This document shows positions 7,181 through 12,901 of a stretch of DNA of 41,309 nucleotides, in pieces. Made by a program: the position numbers and the translations under genes. The DNA is taken from IMG/VR virus record IMGVR_UViG_3300032294_001096, positions 1 through 41,309 of that record; one strand, given 5' to 3'. The stretch comes from a virus. How positions within the stretch are numbered: position 1 is the stretch's first letter; each line of letters begins with the position of its first letter. The notes below the pieces were generated by a model that saw only the letters and a program-made list of their open reading frames with translations, did no database searches and was not told the DNA's origin.

Positions 7181-7864
7181 CTATAAGCCCGGCGGCCTCG
7201 GCGGAGGGAGCGGGACGCCCGCTGGCCGGCCCTGCGACGGTGCGGGGCGCGTCGTAGGTGTCAGGACCGGGGGCGCTTCTTCAATGACGGGTGAAGGCAC
7301 AACTGGCGGCGCCGAGACAGTGCCCATAGGCGTGCCGGGCGGCGTCTCGTCTTTTGTCCAGACCTGCAAGGCATAGGTCGCCGCGGCCACAACGCCGATG
7401 GCGATGATCAACCGGAGCGGCGTGACTGAGGGCGGGTCATGCGCAACTCGTGCGGGCGGCGGCAACGCTGCCCAGCGCGGTGTGGCTTTCAGCGGCCAGA
7501 CCAGGTCGAGCTTGACGCCGAACGAGCCTTCGTCGCCGTCACGATCCCACCCGCCGACGATCTTCGCAGCACATTGCGCTCGCCCATTCGTGCCGGCCTG
7601 CTCTGTGATGATGGCGCGGAATTTCGGAGCGTGCTCGCGTGGGATGTGACCAACTGTCAGCCCGGCGATCTCAACCCGCACGGCGTTTGGATCGTGGCTA
7701 TTCGCGGGATCTGGAACCAGTTCAGCGATACACCGGAAGTTCGCGCCGTCCTCTGTGCGCCCGCCGACGATCTCTTCGAGTTCATCCTGGTAGTAGGATT
7801 CTCCGCGAACCTCGCCGAAGTAACTGCCGTCGCCTTCCAGTTCGACGACGTCCCGCATGGTCAC
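7181..7864 (-). CDS. HIRAN-domain protein with a C-terminal membrane anchor and Pro-rich tail
   Basis: A 227-residue protein (GTG start overlapping the repressor stop as GTGA; an ATG two codons later is equally good). Residues about 18-125 fit a HIRAN domain, with YQDELEEIVG and DPANSHDPNAVRVEIAG then VGHIPREHA. HIRAN domains bind DNA, notably 3' ends or damaged DNA. A single membrane span follows (about 150-169, RLIIAIGVVAAATYALQVW), and the last 55 residues are largely proline. The HIRAN part would face the cytoplasm and the tail the periplasm, or the reverse. Because it is co-transcribed with the repressor it is probably made in lysogens, suggesting superinfection exclusion or another lysogenic-conversion role (inference). 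Confidence 0.75.
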   Translation of the reverse strand: MTMRDVVELEGDGSYFGEVRGESYYQDELEEIVGGRTEDGANFRCIAELVPDPANSHDPNAVRVEIAGLTVGHIPREHAPKFRAIITEQAGTNGRAQCAAKIVGGWDRDGDEGSFGVKLDLVWPLKATPRWAALPPPARVAHDPPSVTPLRLIIAIGVVAAATYALQVWTKDETPPGTPMGTVSAPPVVPSPVIEEAPPVLTPTTRPAPSQGRPAGVPLPPPRPPGL

Positions 7865-8478
7865 ATCTCGATCATTGACCGCCGAACTCGGCCGATCACG
7901 GCGACAGGGCCGGCGGGGAAAATCGGCTCATGCGAAGGATCTGTCGAGACGGGCTCAAACCGATCAGGATTCGGGCGGAACCGCTTGTATGTTGCCTCGC
8001 CCTCGATCTGGATCACGTAGCAGCCATTGGGCACGAGCTTACGATCGCGCCGGTTCACAAGAATGATCGAGCCTGGTGGCGAGATGCGGTCCATGCTTGA
8101 CCCCACGACCTCGAGGGCAATCCACTCACCTTGTGGCAGGTCGCCCACGGATAGCTGCTTCGCCGACTCTAGATCATCGACCGTCTCGGGCATATCCAGC
8201 CGGCCGGCGCTTACCCAAGAAATCAGCGGGACCGACCGGGCAGGCGTTGCTCCGTCTATGGAGCCTTCTCCTGTGAGCAGCCAGCTCGTCGAGACGCGGA
8301 ATGCGTCGGCGTACTTCTCGGCGACGGTGCGCCGCAAGCCGCGCTCACCGCGTTCGTGCTGGGAATAGGTATCGTAGCTCCAGCCAAATCGGGTCGCCGC
8401 GGCGCGGGCAGTTGAGAACTGCGCTCGCGCTCGTGCTTGGCGCAGTCGTTCGGCTTGGTCATCGCGGGCGTCCACCAT
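7861..8478 (-). CDS. cI: CI/LexA-like phage repressor, S24 peptidase family
   Basis: A 205-residue repressor. The N-terminal helix-turn-helix domain (about 10-62) includes ARAAATRFGWSYDTYSQHER, followed by the typical STSWLLTGEG. The C-terminal S24 peptidase has the nucleophile S128 in VGSSMD, the general base K165 in ATYKRF and a candidate cleavage site A91-G92 in WVSAGRL. Self-cleavage stimulated by RecA would make the lysogen SOS-inducible. The ATG at 8478 lies only 2 bases from the operator 8481-8493 and has no Shine-Dalgarno, so the message may be leaderless. Longer in-frame starts would cross the control region and cro and are rejected. Confidence 0.9.
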   Translation of the reverse strand: MVDARDDQAERLRQARARAQFSTARAAATRFGWSYDTYSQHERGERGLRRTVAEKYADAFRVSTSWLLTGEGSIDGATPARSVPLISWVSAGRLDMPETVDDLESAKQLSVGDLPQGEWIALEVVGSSMDRISPPGSIILVNRRDRKLVPNGCYVIQIEGEATYKRFRPNPDRFEPVSTDPSHEPIFPAGPVAVIGRVRRSMIEM

Positions 8479-8551
8479 CCGTGCAGAATGCACGTGTAAG
8501 TGCGTGCGTTTCGCCTTGACACTGATGCGTGCGTTATGCACATATTGCGGC
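8479..8551. promoter_or_regulatory. Divergent switch region between repressor and cro: promoters and operators
   Basis: The 73-bp gap holds two clear 13-bp operators, GTGCAGAATGCAC (8481-8493) and GTGCGTTATGCAC (8529-8541). A degenerate third, GTGCGTTTCGCCT (8504-8516), lies between them. Centres are at 8487, 8510 and 8535, a three-site layout like lambda OR. The rightward promoter has TTGACA at 8516-8521 and CATATT at 8541-8546 (19-bp spacer), with the operator 8529-8541 covering the spacer exactly as in the leftward promoter. Expected transcription start is at about 8552, the cro ATG itself. A repressor promoter probably uses CATTCT inside operator 8481-8493 as its -10; no good -35 is visible. 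Confidence 0.8.
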
Positions 8552-8737
8552 ATGAGCAACCCGCCTGACATCCGCGACCTCCGCATTCGGCTCGGCTGGA
8601 CCCAGCAGCAGATGGCCGAATATCTCGGCTTGGATCGTTCGTCTGTCTCTCGGATGGAGAAGAGCCAGCCTTCCAAGGGGCCGACGCTCAAGCTTCTTGA
8701 ACATCTTGCGCGCATCGCCAAGGGCCGCGCAGCATGA
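8552..8737 (+). CDS. cro: Cro-like regulator, XRE-type helix-turn-helix
   Basis: A 61-residue, single-domain helix-turn-helix protein: IRDLRIRLGWTQQQMAEYLG then LDRSSVSRMEK, with a final helix TLKLLEHLARIA. It is divergent from the repressor and is the first gene of the rightward operon, the classic Cro position. An upstream ATG at 8504 is in frame but lies within the promoter and is rejected. With the predicted transcription start at about the ATG and no Shine-Dalgarno, it may be translated from a leaderless message. Its stop overlaps the next start as ATGA. Confidence 0.85.
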   Translation: MSNPPDIRDLRIRLGWTQQQMAEYLGLDRSSVSRMEKSQPSKGPTLKLLEHLARIAKGRAA

Positions 8738-8931
8738 CCCCATTCGCGCTCCCCTTCTGGCGCGATACGCGCGGCCAGCTTTCCAGCGGTGGGCTGGCTG
8801 GCCGCGCACTCCTTTCACCCATTGCGGCCTCCCCCGTGGGCCGCATGAGCGGCCGGCCCTGCGTCCCCCAGCCTGCAACCGGCCGGCCGCTCCACCAGTT
8901 CGGCAACTCCCTTGATGGGAGGCCAGCATGA
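8734..8931 (+). CDS. Small hypothetical early protein, 65 aa
   Basis: The reading frame is joined to both neighbours by 4-bp ATGA overlaps. The product has no recognised domain. It is rich in Gly, Pro and Arg and contains LHQFGNS near its end. A nearly identical coding stretch (LYQFGAS) recurs in the possible gene at 9262-9555, in the same frame. Function unknown. The overlaps are the main support. Confidence 0.5.
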   Translation: MTPFALPFWRDTRGQLSSGGLAGRALLSPIAASPVGRMSGRPCVPQPATGRPLHQFGNSLDGRPA

Positions 8932-9272
8932 CGCCTTGCAGGAAGTGCGGCGCGCCCCGCGTGGCCTACAATGACGCGGGCAAGCCCGGCGCATTCAGGT
9001 ACGCCTGCCGCCCTTGCGAGCGCGCTCGTGTTCAAGCTCATCGCGTCAAGAACCCAGATCGCGGCGTGTCGTCCTTGCAGCGCAGAGCGCACAAGGCAGT
9101 CGAGAATGCGCTGATCCGGGGAACTCTTCACCGGAACCCTTGCATGGTGTGTGGCACGCAGGATCGCGTGCAGGCGCACCATGAAGACTATTCCCGCCCT
9201 CTTGATGTGGTCTGGCTGTGCCCGACGCATCACAAGGCGCGGCACAGGGAGATGCGCTGCAATGCCGCGTAG
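8928..9272 (+). CDS. Small zinc-binding HNH-like protein
   Basis: A 114-residue protein with an N-terminal zinc knuckle (CRKCG, then CRPC, about residues 4-30). Its C-terminal half has a ββα-metal (HNH-like) pattern: CMVCG, QAHHEDYSRPL, and a final CPTHH. The His pair before EDYSRP is where HNH nucleases place their catalytic His, so it may nick DNA. It may also be a zinc-finger protein without nuclease activity. It belongs to the rightward early operon and overlaps the preceding gene by 4 bp. Confidence 0.75.
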   Translation: MTPCRKCGAPRVAYNDAGKPGAFRYACRPCERARVQAHRVKNPDRGVSSLQRRAHKAVENALIRGTLHRNPCMVCGTQDRVQAHHEDYSRPLDVVWLCPTHHKARHREMRCNAA

Positions 9273-9555
9273 CAACTCCCTCTACCAGTTCGGCGCGTCC
9301 AACCTGTCCGCGTCGAAAAAGCCGGCCGGAGCTTTGCCCCAATCCGGCAACCTGCGCCTTTCGGCGTATTCCTCCCTGACTTGGCCGGGGGCTTTCGGGC
9401 TCCCGGCCACTTTCCAGACGCCTCGCGATGGCAGTCGCGGCGTCTCCGAGCTTTATCCAATTCGCCTTACTCACTCTGTCCTCCCGCTGTCTGAGCCATC
9501 ACGCCAGACAGGGGTTTTCAGATGCGCAAAAAGTCTTTGCAGGGGTGCAAAATGA
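9262..9555 (+). CDS. Possible small early protein, 97 aa (doubtful)
   Basis: This frame starts inside the end of the HNH-like gene and ends in an ATGA overlap with the next gene, so the operon's coupling pattern would be unbroken. The first half uses GC-rich third positions like real genes; the last third does not. It contains LYQFGAS, echoed in the gene at 8734. No domain is recognised. If it is not coding, 9273-9551 is a 279-bp spacer holding a strong hairpin. Confidence 0.35.
   Translation: MPRSNSLYQFGASNLSASKKPAGALPQSGNLRLSAYSSLTWPGAFGLPATFQTPRDGSRGVSELYPIRLTHSVLPLSEPSRQTGVFRCAKSLCRGAK
9383..9408. other. Strong stem-loop with TTCG tetraloop
   Basis: GGCCGGGGGCT, TTCG, GGCTCCCGGCC form an 11-bp stem (two G-T pairs). 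No T-run follows on either strand, so it is not a standard intrinsic terminator. It may be an attenuator, an RNA-stability element or part of a coding frame. Confidence 0.5.
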
Positions 9556-9899
9556 GCACCGCGCTGGTCGATGACGTTGCCGAGAAGGCCCGCTGGCTGG
9601 TCCAGCGAGAGAGCCGCGGCCCGGGCGATCTGGAAGGCGCGATGCGCCGCCTCGAAACCCGCTACGGCATCCCCTACGGCGTCCTGTGGTCCCTGCGTTA
9701 CCGCCGGCCGGCAGACATCTGGGGCTCGGCCCTCGTGGCGATCTACGCGGCCCATGACGACATGCACGGCCGGCAGCTTGCGGCCCTTCGACACGAACAG
9801 GCGATCACCGATGCGAAGACCCGGATTGGCTCGTATTTGGCTCGCGCGGCTGCTGCTGTGGCTGGCAAGGCGGACGGGCTGATCGGGGGGGGCGACTGA
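9552..9899 (+). CDS. Phage protein of unknown function, 115 aa
   Basis: Starts MSTALVDDVAEKARWLVQRE after an AGGGG Shine-Dalgarno; an in-frame ATG ten codons earlier also has one and cannot be excluded. The segment RESRGPGDLEGAMRRLETRYGI followed by a Trp-containing SLRYR motif resembles a recurring early protein of rhizobial-type phages, function unknown. It is coupled to the next gene through TGATG. Confidence 0.75.
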   Translation: MSTALVDDVAEKARWLVQRESRGPGDLEGAMRRLETRYGIPYGVLWSLRYRRPADIWGSALVAIYAAHDDMHGRQLAALRHEQAITDAKTRIGSYLARAAAAVAGKADGLIGGGD

Positions 9900-10279
9900 T
9901 GAAGCTTGGCCCCGAGGATCGCGTGCAACTTGGAATCCTCGAATACCTCGAGGCCGTTCTGCCGCACGCAATCGTCGCTCACATCCCCAACGGCGGGCGC
10001 CGTTCGCTGAGCGAGGGCAAGCGGTTCAAAGCGCTTGGCGTCGTCAAGGGCTTTGCCGACCTGATCATCCTGCCGGGGCAGGGGCGCGCATTTTTCCTTG
10101 AGGTCAAGGCGGGCCGCAACAAGCCGACTCCTGAGCAGGAGGCGTTCGGTGAGGACGTGCGGGGCCTCGGTTGTGGCTGGGCGGTCGTTCGCAGCCTTGA
10201 AGACGTACGCCTCGCTCTCCGCGCTTGGGGCATCAGCACCAGAGAAGCCAACACATTCACCGGCCAGCGGGCCGACTGA
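9899..10279 (+). CDS. VRR-NUC-type nuclease
   Basis: A 126-residue protein of the VRR-NUC (PD-(D/E)XK) nuclease fold. NGGRRS opens the domain, D54 lies in GFADLIIL, the E68-V-K70 triad follows in FFLEVKAG, and Q80 follows in PTPEQEAF. Phage members of this size are stand-alone structure-specific endonucleases, possibly Holliday-junction resolvases. It lies in front of the recombination ATPase, consistent with DNA replication/recombination. Its start overlaps the previous stop by one base. Confidence 0.9.
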   Translation: MKLGPEDRVQLGILEYLEAVLPHAIVAHIPNGGRRSLSEGKRFKALGVVKGFADLIILPGQGRAFFLEVKAGRNKPTPEQEAFGEDVRGLGCGWAVVRSLEDVRLALRAWGISTREANTFTGQRAD

Positions 10280-10309
10280 AGCAGCAAAGCAACCAAAGGA
10301 CGCAAAGCC

Positions 10310-11119
10310 ATGTTCAAGATTGTTACAGCAGACCAGCGACGCGAAGCACCTCGAGGCGTAAAGGCGCTCATTGTCGGGCCGGCCGGCGTCGGCAAGACCA
10401 GCCTTCTGCGCACCCTGAACCCCAAGACCACGCTGTTTGTCGACCTCGAGGCCGGCGACCTGTCGGTGCAGGATGTGCCGGCCGACACCATGCGCCCGCG
10501 CACATGGGATGAATGCCGCGATCTTGCCGCGTACCTTGGCGGCGCCAACCCGGCACTGCCCGAGACGGCCGCGTACAGCAAGGCGCACTACGATCGCGTC
10601 GTGTCCGAGGTCGGCGATCCCAAAGCGCTCGAAAAGTACGAAACTTATTTCATTGACTCGATCACGGTGGCCGGTCGCCTTTGCTTTCGCTGGGCGTCGC
10701 AGCAACCGGAGGCTATTTCCGATCGCAACGGCAAGCCGGACATCCGCGGCGCTTACGGGCTGCATGCCCGTGAGATGATCGCCTGGCTGTCCCAGCTGCA
10801 GCACGTTCGCGCGAAGAACGTCATCTTCGTCGGCATCCTTGAGTTCGTCACCGACGAGTTCAATCGCGGATCCTGGCAACCTCAGATCGAGGGCAGCAAG
10901 ACCGGCCGAGAACTGCCCGGCATCGTCGACCAGGTCATCACCTACCAGCACATCGTCTTCGAGGAGGGGGAGCAGCCTCTTCGCGCACTCGTGTGCCAGC
11001 AACCCAACCCCTTCAACTACCCGGCAAAGGATCGCTCAGGCCGGCTTGAACTTTATGAAAAGCCCGACCTCGGCGCTCTCATCTCCAAGATCACCGCAAC
11101 CAAGGCCAAGGCCGCCTAA
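10310..11119 (+). CDS. RecA-fold phage ATPase, Sak4-like recombinase
   Basis: A 269-residue P-loop ATPase with Walker A GPAGVGKTS (residues 23-31), an early acidic strand FVDLEAG and a Walker-B-like strand YFIDSI (about 113-118). The C-terminus is basic. The size, the motif spacing and the position between small nucleases and a possible ssDNA-binding protein match phage AAA_24/Sak4 proteins. These promote single-strand annealing and recombination with help from an SSB. A helicase-loader role is less likely because a primase-helicase is encoded downstream. Confidence 0.8.
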   Translation: MFKIVTADQRREAPRGVKALIVGPAGVGKTSLLRTLNPKTTLFVDLEAGDLSVQDVPADTMRPRTWDECRDLAAYLGGANPALPETAAYSKAHYDRVVSEVGDPKALEKYETYFIDSITVAGRLCFRWASQQPEAISDRNGKPDIRGAYGLHAREMIAWLSQLQHVRAKNVIFVGILEFVTDEFNRGSWQPQIEGSKTGRELPGIVDQVITYQHIVFEEGEQPLRALVCQQPNPFNYPAKDRSGRLELYEKPDLGALISKITATKAKAA

Positions 11120-11136
11120 GCAAAAGGAACGCAACG

Positions 11137-11718
11137 ATGGCTTACGATTTCAACGACGCAGACTCCCAGCGCACTGGAGAACTGATCCCCGATGGCACTG
11201 CCGTGCCGGTCCACATGACGCTGCGCCCGGGAGGCGCTGGCGACGAGGGCTGGCTGAAGATGACGAAGCGGGGCGACGGCATGATGCTGGACGCCGAGTT
11301 CACCGTGGTCGAGGGCGAGTATGCCCGGCGCAAGTTCTGGTCGCTTTTTACGGTCGACGGCACGACGGACGGCCAGAAGACAGCAGTGAGCATCACCCGG
11401 TCGCGCATCCGCGCCATGCTTGAGAGCGCGCGCGGCATCGACCCGACTGACGAGAGCGACAAGGCCGTGTCGGGACGGCGCATCGAGTCCTTTGCCGACC
11501 TGGATGGGCTGCGCTTCTGGGCTGTTGTCGGGCTTGAGAAGGGAACGGACGGCTACAAAGACAAGAACGTGCTCAAGGCCGTCATTACGCCCGACCGGCG
11601 CGAGTGGTCGAAGCTGGCGCAGGATTCCCGTCAGGCTGCGAAGTCGGCGCCAGCCGCGGCAAAGGCCGCCACTGCTGCTCCCAAGTCCAACGGCGCGAGC
11701 CGGCCATCATGGGCGTGA
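11137..11718 (+). CDS. Possible ssDNA-binding partner of the recombinase, 193 aa
   Basis: Starts MAYDFNDADSQRTGELIPDG after an AAGGA site. The first about 140 residues are beta-rich, and LIPDGTAVPVHMTLRPG is like the N-terminus of DUF669-type phage proteins. The last 40 residues are an Ala/Lys-rich flexible tail ending SRPSWA. The layout of an OB-like domain plus a flexible tail directly behind a Sak4-like ATPase suggests an SSB-like role. This is inference; sequence similarity to classical SSB is not visible. Confidence 0.6.
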   Translation: MAYDFNDADSQRTGELIPDGTAVPVHMTLRPGGAGDEGWLKMTKRGDGMMLDAEFTVVEGEYARRKFWSLFTVDGTTDGQKTAVSITRSRIRAMLESARGIDPTDESDKAVSGRRIESFADLDGLRFWAVVGLEKGTDGYKDKNVLKAVITPDRREWSKLAQDSRQAAKSAPAAAKAATAAPKSNGASRPSWA

Positions 11719-12182
11719 CGAACATCGACGACATCCAGCGCGAGCTGGCAATTCGCGCGGCTATCGCCATGGCGCGCAGTGTTGTCGGCGAGGATCGACA
11801 GGGCGGGATGATTCCCGCCTTGCTCCCCGTCGCCAAGCTGTCTGACCAGCACTGGCGCAAGATGGCCGAGGCGTTCGTCTCTGGCTGGATCATCGAGCGT
11901 TCGCGCCAGTTAACGCGCGAGCGTCTTGGAGACGAGGCGACGTTCCTCGCCATGGGCGAAGAGCCGGAGCCTGCGTCTCTTGGCCCGGTGGCCGCAGTCC
12001 TCCCTCAGCTCGGGGACTTTGTCGAGCGCCGCGGCTTGGCCGACATGCCGATCGGCGGCTGGGGCCGCGACGACATCATTCTCTTCGCTCGCTGGTGCGC
12101 CGATCTCGTGGTGTGGGCCGAAACGGCCCGCGACGAGCGTCCCACCGATCCAGTGATCAACGAAACACTGATGGCGGGCTGA
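11709..12182 (+). CDS. Phage protein of unknown function (DUF6511-like), 157 aa
   Basis: The start MGVTNIDDIQRELA overlaps the previous gene by 10 bp. The protein is helical; the C-terminal part contains PIGGWGRDDIILFARWCADLV, a pattern I associate with the DUF6511 group of phage proteins, whose role is unknown. It sits between recombination and nuclease genes and shares a one-base overlap with the next start. Confidence 0.65.
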   Translation: MGVTNIDDIQRELAIRAAIAMARSVVGEDRQGGMIPALLPVAKLSDQHWRKMAEAFVSGWIIERSRQLTRERLGDEATFLAMGEEPEPASLGPVAAVLPQLGDFVERRGLADMPIGGWGRDDIILFARWCADLVVWAETARDERPTDPVINETLMAG

Positions 12183-12901
12183 TGGACCTGGACTTCAACC
12201 GCACAGCGATCCGGCAGAAAAGCTCGAATGAGCTGGTGAACGCCGTGGTGGACACATCCATCGCGGCTTCACTCGCCGGGGCTGCGCCGCGCGGTTACCT
12301 TGGTGCCTCGTCGCTCGGCGACGATTGCATGCGCAAGATCCAGTGGATGTGGACGCGCTCAAAGCCGCCCGAGCCTCGCACCGAGCGCATCTTCGCCCGC
12401 GGGCGCTGGTTTGAAACCTACTACCGCCAGCTCATGCACGACGCTGGCTTCCGCATGATCAGTAGCGGCGACCGCATCGGCTTTTCCCAGCTCGACGGCA
12501 AGTTCAAGGGGCACGCGGACGGGGTCATCCTAAGCGGCCCTGACGAGCTTTCCTATCCGTGCTTGTGGGAGTGCAAGGGGCTCGGCGCGAAGGGCTGGAA
12601 AAAGCTTGTCACAGACGGCTTGGCCGCCGCTTACCCGACCTATGCCAACCAGGTCGCGCTGTACCAGGCATATCTCGACCTGACCGAGCACCCGGCTCTC
12701 TTTACCGCGGCGAACATGGACACCATGGAGGTCGTGCACCTTCTCGTCCCGTTTGACCCGCGCCGCGCGCAGATGGCGTCCGACAAGGCGCTTGCGATCG
12801 TTCTGGCGGAAGAGGCCGGCGAGACGATGCCGCGCCACACCAACGACCCCAATCACTTCGCATGCCGCTGGTGCCAGTTCCGCGAGGAGTGCTGGGCGTG
12901 A
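12182..12901 (+). CDS. Cas4/RecB-like Fe-S nuclease
   Basis: A 239-residue PD-(D/E)XK exonuclease. The active-site residues are D113 in GHADGVI and E130-x-K132 in LWECKG, followed by motif III with Q157 in YANQVALYQAY. One cysteine near the N-terminus (C49) and three at the C-terminus (C228, C231, C237 in CRWCQFREEC) are arranged like the [4Fe-4S] ligands of Cas4 and AddB. It probably processes DNA ends during recombination or replication. No CRISPR array or other cas gene is present. Confidence 0.85.
   Translation: MDLDFNRTAIRQKSSNELVNAVVDTSIAASLAGAAPRGYLGASSLGDDCMRKIQWMWTRSKPPEPRTERIFARGRWFETYYRQLMHDAGFRMISSGDRIGFSQLDGKFKGHADGVILSGPDELSYPCLWECKGLGAKGWKKLVTDGLAAAYPTYANQVALYQAYLDLTEHPALFTAANMDTMEVVHLLVPFDPRRAQMASDKALAIVLAEEAGETMPRHTNDPNHFACRWCQFREECWA

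Noticed and set aside
9046-9474. Minus-strand frame starting MSKANWIKLGDAATAIARRL with GGGAGGA before a GTG
   Set aside because: The start looks credible, but the frame runs antisense into the HNH-like gene, third positions are GC-poor for this genome, and all surrounding genes are rightward. Kept only as a possible antisense product.
12182-12901. CRISPR-Cas system because of the Cas4-like gene
   Set aside because: No cas1/cas2, effector or repeat array is in the window; stand-alone Cas4-like nucleases are common in phages.
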